This document shows positions 29,503 through 42,200 of a stretch of DNA of 64,000 nt, in pieces. This stretch comes from Dioscorea cayenensis subsp. rotundata. Its lineage: Eukaryota; Streptophyta; Magnoliopsida; Dioscoreales; Dioscoreaceae. The stretch is from contig NC_052476.1 in the NCBI RefSeq assembly GCF_009730915.1, positions 1,302,001 to 1,366,000 of the forward strand, in the 5' to 3' direction. A program made the position numbers and the translations under genes. Below the pieces are notes generated by a model. The model did no database searches. It had not been told where the DNA came from and was given only the letters and a program-made list of their open reading frames with translations. How positions within the stretch are numbered: the stretch's first letter is position 1; each line of letters starts with the position of its first letter.

Positions 29503-30388
29503 CGAGGTTGTCAGACCCGGCCCGGACAATGACCCGGCTAAACCCAGGGATCAGGGGTCAATGTGTTCGACCGGGTCGAACCAGGGTCAATAATTAAATA
29601 TAAAAAATATTATAACAATTAATAATGAACAAATATAATATTAAACCCATAATTATATTATAAAAACCTACTCAAATTTGATATTTAAATTGATAAATGA
29701 CCTTATATACTGATAGGTTTTTCAATCATGTCATTTATTTTTTTATATTTTTAAATATTTACAAATTTAATATATTAATATATAATTATCGAACTCTCTC
29801 GGTGTTATTTATTTATTTATTTGTTTATTGGTTGATTTTGTTAAAAATAAATAAAAATTTAATTTACTAATTTCTATATCTCATTGAGTTTTTATTTTTG
29901 TTTTTAAATTTTTCTTATATTTTTTTATTTAATTAGAATACTTTTAATTTTTATATTTTTTTATAATAAAATTACACTCATTTATTGTTTTATTTTTCTT
30001 AATAAATTAAATTTTTTTAGAAAGTATTTATATAACACATTAATATATTTATTTTTAAATGTTAATTTTTGTTGGTATGTTTATGATATATATATTGTAA
30101 TTCTATTTATTGATTATAAAACATAAATTAATATTAATAAATATACAAGATTTTGTGGTTTCTAATGAAAAAATAATAATAAATTATCAAATATTGTAAA
30201 AAAAAATTAAACATTGTGACCCGATTGACCCGACCGGGTCAACCGGTTCCCGGTTTAACCGCTCAGTCACTAGGGGTTAACGTCGGGTTTTTAATACCCG
30301 GGATCGATGGGGTATCTCGGGACCGGGCACATGGCGGTTCACGTTTTCAGTTGAACCGGCAGGGACCGGTCCGAGTCTGACAACTTTG
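29503..30388. mobile_element. Non-autonomous hAT-type transposon, 886 bp
   Basis: The left end CGAGGTTGTCAGACCCGG (29503-29520) and the right end, reverse complement CAAAGTTGTCAGACTCGG (30371-30388), match at 15 of 18 positions. An 8-bp direct repeat, GATAAAAG, flanks both sides exactly. An 8-bp duplication and a C-A-A-A-G type terminus fit the hAT superfamily (YARNG ends). Both ends are rich in CCGG/GACCGGGTC words; the core is AT-rich with no transposase ORF, so it is a MITE-like or internally deleted derivative. Confidence 0.85.
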
Positions 30389-30396
30389 GATAAAAG
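30389..30396. repeat. Right target-site duplication of hAT element
   Basis: GATAAAAG, identical to 29495-29502. Confidence 0.8.
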
Positions 30397-31291
30397 TAGC
30401 CGGTTTGCATCCCTAATGGAAATTAAAAATAGAAAAAGTCTGAGCATAAACAATAAGATTATATATATTGTTGGAAAACTGGATATGCGAAAATTAATGA
30501 GAAAAACAAGCAATATAAGGGGCCTTACACAAAAATATCAACAGGGTGGCAAGACAAGAATTCCACAACCATAACAATGCTACAAATAACCGGAAGATGC
30601 TCGGAGATCACACTATACAACAAGTACGTGCGACGAGAACATATGATGATGATAAGATTAAGAAATCACAGACATGATACAACAAATTTTTTGGCAAAAT
30701 AAAAGACGGACAGTCGTGATACTCTTCGACTTGCAACTAATCCAGTAACATCCAACTGTTTTTGAGGGTCAATGAACCTCATCATATACCTTGCAGACTG
30801 GGGCTTCTTATTGTACTTGGATTCTGGAAGAAAAAACACGAAAAAGCCAAGGACATTAACCATCTTGATAAATAGTTCTTGAACTCAAGTCTGACAAACA
30901 ATCATTGGACACAGACAGATGGGAATAACAAATCATGTTCGACTCTGCTTTGGCAAGACATCCAGATGAAATGCAGTCATTGCCATGTTATTCTCATACT
31001 GACAATATCTGAAGTTCGTAGAAATACATGAAAGTCAAGTTTGATGTTCACACATCCTAAAATATCGCTTGAAGAGTTTGTCTTATGTTAGTTTGGTAAA
31101 TTATTTTAAATTTACTGTTAAACGGGGAGTATATATGGATCTAAAGCAACATCCAATACGCATTATGCCTATGAAATGTGTATGAGTGCATCGAGGATTA
31201 GTGTGGTAGGACCAAGATAGTGTGGTATAAAATTTGTATTCCCTTGTAAAGAGACAAAGCATTAAAATTGCAAACTCCGAAATTAAATTTC
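30397..31291 (-). other. Downstream region of the 533-aa gene, possible 3' UTR exon
   Basis: On the minus strand a good acceptor (tttttcttccag) near 30823 precedes an open stretch reading SKYNKKPQSARYMMRF and onward. It may be a 3' UTR exon or an alternative last exon of the gene upstream, because a GTAAG donor overlaps that gene's stop codon. Nothing else was seen. Confidence 0.3.
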
Positions 31292-34200
31292 TTACCAACG
31301 AACAATAACGGGCGCCAATGAATCCATCCATCTTAGCAGCACCCCATGTACTTCACAAGACCTTTGATGACCCATCATCAGTTCTTCAACAACAGGTCTC
31401 TACAGTGGGAAACCAGAGAACAATTATAAACCACATAAATTATTACACATCCGGATCTTCCTCAAGCTAATAAGAGCTAACAAATCAAAGATATATATAT
31501 ATATATATATATATAAAAAAAGGCAGATGAACTAGGTTTGAGAATGCAACAGAAGCATTAACATCAAATTATACTTTTAGAGCATAAAATATATTACAAG
31601 TACAGAAGAAGATGGTTGAGATCAGGATACAATATAACTTCATGTACTAAAAGAAAAACAGTAGGATAAAAAAACAATTATTTTGCATGGAGTCACCATG
31701 CAGAATACCAACCTTAGATTATTTCCGCAAATAGCAGAGTACACAACTCAAGCACTGAACTAAGATATGTAAGCCCATGCTGCATAGCAAAGTTGTCCTG
31801 TAGATGAAGTAAAACAAACCCCATACACTTTAAAGTTATGCACAATCCTTAAACAACAGTAATTAAAAACAATTTTAAACAACATAAGATATTTCATCTT
31901 GCATATATGACTTTGAATAATTAAAATAACTAAGGGTTCTGGAGTGGGTACCACAAAAGAACTTGAAAGCAAATGAAGTTTTACACTATTCTACAATTTT
32001 TGCACAAACCAAAGTTCCCCAGATCAAATTTCTAGTAGAAATCCAAACCTTTTGTATCAAAGAAAATGCATCAAAGCTCCAAATGGGAATAAATAATGAA
32101 TTTATGCTTGCAGAGAATTATAATTGTCAGCTCACCATTGGATAACCCAAACATCTTGAGGTCAATCAGAATCCACAGGCCAAATAAACTACCACTTGGA
32201 GTAAATCCACTTCATCCATGTTAAAAAGCAATACCTAGCAAGGTGTTCTGGTAAATCAGCCTGCACAAAATGCCATTACAAACAAGTAAGACCTATATGC
32301 ACAGAGGGTATCGCTTAAAGACGGCATAAATTCCTGGCCTGCTTCAAGTTTGGCAAGTTTTAACTACAGAAAATTATCTAGATAATAACTATTCTAAAAA
32401 AGTTATCTTCAGATCTTTATAACCATTAAGTCTATATTCAGAATTTAAAACTCTAAATGTTAAAGAGCTCTATAGTATGACTATGCGTTAATCAAACTAA
32501 AAAAGATAAAGATGATGAGAAGAACTAACAATATGCCATGAGCAGGAGTAACCATCTGTTGAAAGCAACCAACTCCTCTCTTCCAGTTTCAGTGTTTCTT
32601 GTCCATTTAATGTTTTGAAATCCTCCAGCCCATCAGAATTCCACTCCTCATGATCATTTTTATTTCTTCTCCTTTTCTTCTTATCTCTCTTCCTCTTCTG
32701 GCCACCAGTTCTCCTTGAGCCCTTATCATCAGCACCAGAACCATATATCTCTTGATAACCATCATTGTTTATCAAGGTGTAATCATCAGCTTTCTGGAAA
32801 CCAATACCATTCTTAATGAATATTGACTCACACGATTCTCGAGTCTTGCATTCTTTTGACAAGCAATAGTGAAGAGCCCAAGAATGAAGGCCAGCCCATT
32901 TTATAGCGACTTTCTTCTGCATTCTCATGCATTCTCTAATCAGAGCCCAATGATCTGCATCACTAAACATACTGGCAGTTCTCAAAAGCTCTTCCAACCT
33001 CCCATTTTCTTCTGCATGCTCTTCATCACTGAGAAGGTGTAGGAGCTTTCTTCCATGAGAAATGACAGCATTCAGTAGAAAAAGCTCATTGAGAGTCATA
33101 TCACTACTGGTTGACAAAAGATATTCAAGCCAACCAGATGGATATCCAAAATCTTTGTGTTGCACACCTGCAAAAATATATTTGCTGACTGACTTCAAAA
33201 AAGCAAGCAATTCATGCTCGTCAAGCAAAACAAGAAGATGTTGGCAAAGATATGAATATTGCTCCTCAGTGAGAAATTTCTCTACAGCTGCCCATAACTC
33301 TTTAAAATTTTCCTCGTACAAGAGTTTGATGAATTGATCAACAAAATATTGTGTATCAATCTTAAAAATCTCGCCATCCCTGAGAGATTCGGCAAGCTCG
33401 TGTGATGACCAAAAATCTGGTACATATTCGAGGAAATTTTCCACTGTATGCAGGACATCCAAATCATGGAAATAATGAGGCTTGGTAGCAACAACAGCTG
33501 GTGATTGCCCGTGACTTCCCTTCCACTCTAGCTCTTCCCAGCACATGTCGCGGTTCACAAATGCAAACTGAGATAATGCCCTTGCGCCTTTTTTATGTCC
33601 TGATTCACCGACACTAGCGAAATTGTCAAACCATAGTAAAATGCGTCTAGGGTTTCCTGCAATTTACAAGGAAAGAAATGCAGAAGAGACACAATTAATT
33701 AAAAATATGTAACATGAATGGACATGGCACAAGTAAGGGATGACCAAGTGTGCATAGGCTTCTGCCAATGCAACGCCCACAAGGTGTCAAGCATGTGTAC
33801 CCTTACCCAACCAAAAATTTATTTCAATATAATAAACCCATGATACCAGTCTGCCATTGAGCAAACATAATAATGCACCAAAGATAACATCAAGGGCACA
33901 AAAACCTAGCCATAAACTAGAGAGAAAAATTATCCTTATTGAGAGGAGACATCAACAGAATGAACTACAATATGCACTTGCTAAAATAGCAGCCAATGGA
34001 ATGTGGGAAAGATAAGATCTTAGAGCAAATGAAGAAATGGAAAATAGACGTACAAGCTGTTACTCTCCAAAGACATGTAAAACTTAATGAAACAAAGAAA
34101 CTACCAAAACTAGAATGTATAGAAACCTACCTTCTATTGCATCTTCACAATATTTTTATTTCTTTATAAATCTGATAGTTGTCTGTGTCATCAACCTAAT

Positions 34201-34919
34201 CCTGCCATGAGGTGCTATCGAGCCAATTGTGCAAGGCTAAGAAAGTTCGAATGAACCAAAAGGTATAAGAGATCACGGTTAACAGTAAACTACTGTTGCA
34301 TATGTTGCAACATCAATACATAAATAACTACTATGCACGCAACTGATGGAACAAGAAATGAACATGCTTGCTAAAAAATAGAAGAGGATGGGACAAAAAA
34401 AAAAATTTCTGGCTTAAAGACAGCATTTTGTATTCACCATGTAATTTACCTGTGCAAAATCTTTTGCAACTACAAACATGTAAAAGTATCACTTATAAAA
34501 CATTTTTAGGCAATAAAACTGGTAAACCTGGAAAGAAAAAAGTATAGTCACCGCCAAAGCAGAGAAGAGAAGCTACCTTCAAAAAACTTCTCAAGCAAGT
34601 AGCTTTTCTTTGCAATCACAGGGCCTATTTCTCCAGGGCTCTTTTCTAAGATCATTCGTAAGAGTTGAGCAGCCACATCATGTTTTGCTGGCTTGGACCT
34701 TAATAGCTCACGAAATAGTTCACATTGGTTGCGAGATGTAATACACTGAATGCAAGAAATGGTGTTGCAAAGCCACAAACGAGCCTCATAACGCCCTCCT
34801 AATGTTATAATAGACCAGATAATGGATTCAAGTCTCTGAAGAAGAGATAACCTTCCCTCAACCAAATCTCCATCCCCAGAGGCATCTGCCACTGGTTTTG
34901 ACAAATATAACTGAACCAT
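31292..34919 (-). CDS. Uncharacterised conserved plant protein, 533 aa
   Basis: The exons are 34919-34577, 33656-32530, 32260-32235 and 31397-31292, total 1602 nt, phases closing. I recognise it as a plant-conserved protein without a known function, and I give no symbol. The sequence is alpha-helical in character. It begins MVQLYLSKPVADASGDGD, runs through ECELF/HLLVLLDEHELLAFLK-like helical stretches and has a strong basic cluster (KRKRDKKKRRRNK) at about residues 415-430 that could be a nuclear localisation signal. An acidic, Trp-containing tail follows. No signal peptide or membrane segment is seen. The last two exons are short and less certain; the final exon uses an acceptor 'tagag' and its stop overlaps a donor-like GTAAG, so another 3' end is possible. 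Confidence 0.75.
31491..31515. repeat. (AT)n microsatellite
   Basis: A run of about 12 AT units close to the last exon of the 533-aa gene, inside its last intron. Confidence 0.9.
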
Positions 34920-36280
34920 TTTCTTCCTGCAAGCAAAACAACAATAAATCAAGCACAACAACAATAAAAGCATCAAAAACAACATAAATACAATGAGAAA
35001 AATGGTAATGCATGTGTCAAAGGCATAGAATATAATCAGAATTACTAGCAAGTAAAGAGCAATTAAACACTTATTTAACTTCTAGGAAAAATTTTGAGCA
35101 TCCATTCATGGAATTTTATAGAAAGCACATGCATCATCTCAAACTCGCTTTTTGCTCACTTCTAAAACAATCTTAAATCTGGCAAATCATTAGTACAAAT
35201 GGATCAGTGGTTTGAGAATGGGGAGATTTCTTGTGGCTAAATTCAATCAAGAAGGAATTTTGTCAACAAAAAAAGCATCAGAAACATCACAAGTAGAATA
35301 AGAAAGGCACTAATGCATGGATAAAAGGCACACAATATAATCTCAAAAACAGCTTTTAGGAACCCGACACTTTTCATGTTGTATGCATTCAAGAAGAAAT
35401 CGTGTGGAAAAGTTCAAGATACAAAATTACCAGCAATTAGAGAGTGATTATACTCTCATTTAAGTTCATGGAGGAATTTTAAGAATCCAACCTTGGAACT
35501 TTATAGGAAGGAAGGCAATGGACCATTTCAAACTTGATTTTAGCTCATTTTAGCTTCACATCCCAAAAAAATCTTATTCCTTAAAAATCATTGGTACCAA
35601 ATTGATCTGCAGTTTGAGAATGGGAATTTATTCTAGCTAAATTCACAAATTATAGAATTGCATCAACAAAAGCTTCAGAAACATCACAAGTCGAACGAAG
35701 AACAGTTATGAATCAAATAAAACCATATAATATGATCCAAAACACATGAGGAACCCAGACTTCACCTCGTAAGCATTCTAGAAGACATCCTATGAAAAGT
35801 TCAATTCTGTTTAACCTGTGAAATTACTAGCAAATGGAGAATAATCAATACTCGTACCTAAATTTCAGGAAAATTTTCAAGCAATATTCATGGAACTCAA
35901 CAGGAAGCCAGTGGGAAATTTCAAACTCAATTTCAGTCTCTTTTCTAGGGTTTCCAAGTCCAAAACAATCTTAAATCTTGAAAATCATGGATTCCAAACC
36001 CCACAGCGGTCCAAGAACGAGAGAATTCATTTAACAAAATTCAAGCATCCAGATATGCAATTTTCTAGCCATACACCAAGAATTCAATTGGTAAAAGACA
36101 AACCATGGTCCCTACAAGATCCTTAATAGCAAACCCTTGCGTGAATCGGAGGTCAGAGGAGAAGAGATTACCCTAATCCGCTTGAAGCTCCCGCCCAGAG
36201 AAACAATGGCGAGCCGAAAGAGAACGATCTCGAGAACGATGGAGAGAGAGAGAGAGAGAGGCCGAGGTTTGGCTCTTTGA
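34920..36280 (-). promoter_or_regulatory. Leader intron and first leader exon of the 533-aa gene
   Basis: An acceptor 'ttgcttgcag' sits 9 bases before the ATG. About 36170-36260 holds a CT-rich exon in the sense direction, with a (CT)n tract (plus-strand GA at 36242-36260) and a GGTAATC donor near 36170. The 1.2 kb between looks like a leader intron with two related stretches (about 35140-35330 and 35510-35720, sharing 'tttgagaatgggga/ttt' and 'cagaaacatcacaagt'). Confidence 0.5.
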
Positions 36281-36286
36281 AGTCCT

Positions 36287-36418
36287 TCTTGTCGGATTCG
36301 GGTCTTCTCTTACGATTTGGATCCGAAAAAGCTCTATCTGTATTATCGGATCTTGTCGGATTCGGGTCTTCTCTTACGATTTGGATCCGAAAAAGCACTA
36401 TCTGTATTATCGGATCTT
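36287..36418. repeat. 64-bp tandem duplication in the promoter
   Basis: Two copies start at 36291 and 36355 with a 64-base period and one obvious mismatch (gctctatctg versus gcactatctg). Each contains 'cggattcgggtcttctc' and 'gatttggatccgaaaaag'. A diverged third copy of the core lies near 36569-36610 and a fragment near 36757. It lies just upstream of the 533-aa gene's leader. Confidence 0.85.
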
Positions 36419-37299
36419 GAAAGTCCGAACCCGTACCCGTTACTATCTTTATCCGTTTTTTTTTAAAACAAATCCGATAGTATTTGTAAATCCAAGGTAG
36501 TACATTCAACGCAATAATTAAAAAATGAATAAATAATTTTACATTTTCACAGTTTAAGTTTTTTTTTTATCGGATTCGGGTTTTCTGTTGGGATTTGGAT
36601 CCGAGATAGCTTTGTTGGGAAGATGGAAAGCGGAAACATGTTGATCTCTTTATTTTTTATTTTATAAAAAAATCAAACAATGCTAAACAAATGAATAATA
36701 AATAAATCTTGAATATAAAAATCTGTTAATTAATTTCTTATAAAAACCCTTTCTTATCGGATTCGGGTTGAGAGCCTATTTGGCATTCTTCTGATCATGA
36801 AAGCAGGAATTCGTCAATTAGTTTTTTATATAAATAATGTAATAGAGACCAAAATAAAACTTGAATATATATGTTGAAAAATGGCACAAACTTCACCGAC
36901 CAGCGGGTTATCAACGGACATATAAATACGGAAATATACTAATTATAATAATTTGTTGATTTTTTAAAAAATTTATTAACTCAGTTAAATGTCACATAAA
37001 ATAATTATAGTTTTATCACATACACCAAAAAAAAAAAAAAATCTAAAACTAAACCAACTTAATAAATTCTTTCGCAATATAACCTGAAAAGAAAAAGCAA
37101 CGAACATTAAATAAATAATATAATTATAATAGTTCTCCTTGCACAGTACTGCAACAATATATTTGCCTTACAACTTTAGATACATTATTTACTGTTTAAG
37201 TAATAATCTACTGTATCAAACAATGTTTTATATTACATACAAAAGTTCAAGATTATTACTTCATTCAACACGTAAACTTAAAGAAAAATAATAATAATT
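36419..37299. other. AT-rich spacer with dispersed repeat copy
   Basis: About 36895-37085 holds a segment related to one at about 38025-38220 ('gacatataa(a/g)tacgga', 'ttattaactc', 'gtcacat'). The rest is AT-rich without genes. Confidence 0.5.
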
Positions 37300-37752
37300 T
37301 CATAATTTCACACCTTTGCGTCTAGTAAGCACGTGTGAATCCACGACATCTTCGCGGGTACCGCATATCCCCAAGGCATGCCGCATCCAAAATCCGTTAA
37401 CCCGTTTAGCCACCTCCTTTGTCCCCTTCGGATCCGTTCCGTCCACATTAGCCATCACCAACCGTTCGATATGCCTCGTGATCCGCTCCACCTCATAAAG
37501 ATCCAACAACGAGTTAAAGGATCCTTCCGGGTCGGATCTTTGCAGAAGATCCGAGTCCGACTCAGCCTGGATCTTGAACCGCGATGGGCGGCAAGTGAAG
37601 CGGGTGGGAACCGCGGCCGATTCGGCTTCGGGAAACGGTATCCCTTCGGCTCCGCAGCCGCGCTGGTACCAAGCCCAAGCCGCCGCTTTAACGGCGGCGA
37701 GCTCGTCGGCGCCGGAGCTTATGCTTGGCTTCCTTTGTTTTTTCCTGTTCAT
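37300..37752 (-). CDS. Uncharacterised 150-aa plant protein, intronless
   Basis: A single minus-strand ORF runs from ATG at 37752 to TGA at 37300-37302, with much higher GC than its surroundings. I do not recognise a named family. Visible features are a basic N-terminus (MNRKKQRKP), an Ala/Trp-rich segment (AVKAAAWAWYQRG), a TRFTCRPSRFKIQAES stretch, an acidic Leu-rich middle and a C-terminal basic part. No signal peptide or transmembrane segment is seen. GC bias, codon-like base use and length argue for a real gene. It may belong to the small plant proteins with an AAWAWYQ motif, but function is not known. Confidence 0.65.
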   Translation of the reverse strand: MNRKKQRKPSISSGADELAAVKAAAWAWYQRGCGAEGIPFPEAESAAVPTRFTCRPSRFKIQAESDSDLLQRSDPEGSFNSLLDLYEVERITRHIERLVMANVDGTDPKGTKEVAKRVNGFWMRHALGICGTREDVVDSHVLTRRKGVKL

Positions 37753-39210
37753 ATATGGAATAGAGAATGGAAATAATAATAATAAATAAATAAATAAATA
37801 AATAAAAGATGAAGGTTTGGTTAAGAAGGAGTTGTTGAGAAAACTAGAGATTGAGAATTATTGGACTTGTCTTAATTTCGATCAAGGATTTAATTCTTTC
37901 TAGGGACTTCCCTTTTTAATGTTGATTTTGAACGTTCTCCTCCTATTTATTCCTTCATCCGTGCATTTTTATATATCATATTATTTATGTATTTTTTTTA
38001 ATAAAGGCGACAAGCACGGCACCACAATGAGGTGTAAAGGGACATATAAGTACGGATGTGCACCAATTACAGTGACTTAATGATCTCCTAGAGATTTATT
38101 AACTCGGCCCCAGACGTCACATTGGGCAATTAGATTCTTACCATATGCACGCCCAGAAGATATTTTAAGAACCAAATTAAGTCAATAAATCCTCCTGCCT
38201 TATAACCCTGGAGGTGCACCAATTATTTATGTATTTTTTTATTAAAAAAATTATATCACCATACAACTCTATATATTAGACTATTTTTTTGTGTATAATA
38301 AATAAATATATAAAAATAAAAAATTAAGCAATAAGATTGTAGTTAAATTATTCATATGATAACATATCAATAATTTGTATCGATAAACACAACCTACTAT
38401 GATGGATTGTTATTTAAATGATGAATTGACATTGTAAAGATCGAATTTCTGAATTGATAATATCATTATAATATTGTGTAACATCGTAGTAATAATATAA
38501 AGTATTGTAGTAATATTATTTATTCAATATTTGCTAGTTTCATGGGAGGAAGATATTGATTTTTTTCCCCTATTTAAAATTGCATGATAGAAATAATTTA
38601 TTAACTCAATTTACTTTATAAAAAATTTTCGAAGTAAGTAGCACTCTAATCACTATGTGACATTTAACCTAACCAATAATTTTCTAGAAAGTCAATGACC
38701 TATCATAATTGATATATCTTGACCTTTAACAACTTTTTTTTAATAGGGTGATGTTTATCGTCTTTTATAAAAATAAAATTAAATAAAAAAAACTTGCATT
38801 GTCAAATCATGTGAGGGGTGCATCCTTTAAATCCAAGCACTGATATATTAATTTAAGAAACAATCTTTCCTTATTTATGTTTAGTTCATAGTATTTTTGA
38901 ACATGTATTTAAATTTAAAATTATAGTACTAAAATTAACCAATAAACGAGAGATTTTTTTACTATTAAATAATTTAAATTATATATTTTCCCTTTTTTTT
39001 ATATATTTCCTACCGGATCCGTGAACACACCCGAAACCCGTTAACAAACCCGACCCGTTTCGGTTAAACATCGTTTCCCACCGTGCCAATTGGACCAAGG
39101 TCCTCCTTCTCTCCTCTCAAAACCCTACTTAGGTTTTTTCTAGGGTTTCGCTCCCCCCTTGCAAAACCCACTCCATCCCTACCTCGGATCCGGCCTAAAG
39201 AGGCGGGGGA
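37753..39210. other. Spacer between two divergent genes, with dispersed repeats
   Basis: A (TAAA)n run lies at about 37780-37806, upstream of the 150-aa gene. A repeat copy lies at about 38025-38220, flanked by 'gtgcaccaatt' words at both ends (near 38054 and 38213), and a further weak copy at about 38590-38720. Telo-box-like words (aaaccctac, tagggtttc) at 39121-39150 mark the NUP155 leader. Confidence 0.5.
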
Positions 39211-42200
39211 ATGGCGTGGGAGAACGACACCGTGGGTCCGGACGTGGCCATCGCCGGCGTGCACATCAGCGAGCGCATCGGAAAGGATGTTGCCGGCCAG
39301 CTCGACCTTGAGGAGGCCCTTGAGGCGTCCCGTTATGCTAGCCATCCGTTCTCCTCTCACCCCAAGGAGGTGAAACATTTCGAGCTTTATTTACTGTTTC
39401 AAAGCTTAAAGTTTTGATCTTTGTCCGTGTTTTTGTAATTATAGCTGCAATTCGCTGAAAAGCATTGGTTTGATCTCGTCGTGCGATTCTGATTTGTTAA
39501 TTCCCGGCATTGGTTTAGTTAGGGATTTTTCTCTCACGTTGGAGGATGGTATATCCGGAATATAAAACTTTTTGCTCCCTTTCTATGCAATGTTTGTTAG
39601 TAACATTATGGTCTTCTTTTAACTATAGCTGTTATGGACTTCTGATTCTTTCCGTTTGCCCTACTTTGGTGCCATATATTTCCCCCCTACGCTTCTCTTT
39701 CTTTATTGGTTTGTTGTTTCTTTTGTGCAGTGGCCTCCTTTATTTGAAGTTGTTGAAAATCGGGAATTGCCTCCTGTTCTAATTGAAAGGTTTAATGCAG
39801 CTGGTGGTGAAGGAACAGCATTATGCGGGATATTTCCAGAAATACGACGAGCATGGGCATCTGTTGACAATGCATTATTTTTGTGGCGCTTTGATAAGTG
39901 GTGAGGCTTACGAGTGCTCCCACATCTGCTGCATTACTTAATCTGCTCTCTCCTTTCACAATACACACCATTATAGACAATGATGACAAATCTTAAAAAA
40001 GTTATGAATTATTTGAATTATTTGAATATTTTGTGAGTATGATTATTTTCATGCTATTCTTATTTGCTTGATTAATTTTCACTTGATGTTGCACTGTGGA
40101 GAAGGTTACTTTCCAATAATCATTATGTACGGATGTGCTGGTGCTTTAGGAACATCTTTTTTTTCTCTCTGTTGAACCTGCAAACAAGTTCTACAACTAA
40201 TGTGATGGTTGTTTGTATTTTATGTGTGTTCTCTATCATAGGGATGGCCAGTGCCCCGAATACAATGGCGAGGAGCAAGCAATATGTGCTGTTGGCCTTG
40301 TTAGGTCAAAGCCTGGAATTTTTGTAGAGGCTATCCAATATCTTATAGTGCTGGCAACTCCTGTTGAGGTAGATGTGATGTTTTCCTTGGAATGTTTTTC
40401 ACTCATGATAACATGGTGCTGGGCCTTCATATTTTTCTAATTCATGCAGTTTGGCTTAAATATTACTTTTGAATATTCTATGAATGCCATAGAAATCAAA
40501 TAATATTGACCTTGGTTCTTAAATCAGCATGAATCTGTTAGAAAAACGCGAATATCAACATTAACATACCAGCAACTAATAATGAAGAGAGAGAAAAGTG
40601 AATCTAATTGATTCTGTTGCTTAGTTTCTTGTTAATCTAATAAACCCTCCTGGGTCACTTCCGCAATTTTTGCCACAATATGAGAAGTTGTGCTCTATAT
40701 TTAGTTTTTTTTTTTCTTTTTTATGTGGATTTAGTTGGTTCTTGTTGGAGTCTGCTGCACTGCAAGAGGAGATGGAACAGATCCATATGACGAGCTTTCT
40801 TTACAACCTTTGCCTGAGTACACAATACCATCTGATGGAGTCACAATGACTTCCATTGCATGTACAGATAGAGGTCAAATATTTCTTGCTGGACGTGATG
40901 GCCACATTTATGAAATGCAATACACCACTGGCTCTGGTTGGCATAAACGCTGCCGTAAAGTTTGTTTGACTGCAGGCTTGGGCAGTCTTATTTCAAGGTA
41001 TTTCTCAGTTCAGTTTTAATTGGGGCCCAATCCTCGACTTCCTAGGTTGCAGGAACTCCTCTGACTTGCGTATGCAGCAACTCTGCTTTGTTGCAAGCTG
41101 TGGAGGGTGACCAATTTGCCCAAGATTAAATGCAGGCACATGCAATGATTATCAATTTTGCCCTAGCACTCCACCATAGGCAGCTGAGGGAATTCTTTCA
41201 ACTCAGGCTGTTGAGGATCCTTTCCCATTTGAGTTATATTTGACATGCCATGTCTTACACAAGTTGAATTCATCATTTATTGTGTGTGATTTTTAAATTT
41301 TCAGGTGGGTCTTACCTAATGCCTTCAAGTTTGGAGCTGTTGATCCTATAGTGGATATGGTTATAGATAATGAAAGACATATTTTATATGCCCGAACAGA
41401 AGATATGAAACTGCAGGCCTTTGATTTGGGAGTTGATGGTGATGGACCATTCAAGAAAATTGCTGAAGAGAAAAATTTGATTGATCCTCGGGAAACACAA
41501 TATGGTGGCAGAAGATCTGCTGCATCTAGAGCATTGGCTAGGGCAGCAAAACCATCTATAGTATATATTGCTCCTTTATCGACTATGGAATCCAAATGGC
41601 TACATGTGGTTACTGTCTTGTCAGATGGCAGAAGATTATACCTTTCCACTTCATCATCAAGTGGAAGTAACCGGTCTGTTGGTGGCTTAACAGGCCTGGA
41701 CAACAACTACCAGAGGCCATGCTGTTTAAAAGTTGTAGCAACCAGGCCTTCTCCCCCTTTAGGGGTCGGTGGTGGTCTAACTTTTGGTGCTATGTCTGTA
41801 GCTAGTAGAAGTCAGCCTGAGGATCTCGCTTTGAAGGTGGAAACGGCTTTTTACTCTTTAGGAAGCCTTGTGCTTTCAGATTCTTCTTCCCCAGCAGTGT
41901 CTTCCCTTCTAATTGTGGGCAAGGATTCAAGCATGCAATCATCTGCAGTTAGCAATTTTGGAGTGTCACTACGTGAACTAGTATCATCTTTGCCTGTTGA
42001 TGGCAGGATGCTTGTTGTTGCTGATGTTTTACCCACACCTGATATTGCAATTACAGTGCAGTCACTATATGCAGATGTAGAAGTTTATGGCTTTGCTGCT
42101 TTAAGAGAATCCTGTGAAAAGGCATCTGCGAAGCTTTGGGCTAGAGGTGATCTGCAAACTCAACATATATTACCAAGGAGAAGGATAGTTGTGTTTACTA

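Noticed and set aside
29503-30388. LTR or LINE remnant instead of hAT
   Set aside because: Ends are inverted, not direct, there is no poly-A tail, and the 8-bp duplication fits hAT.
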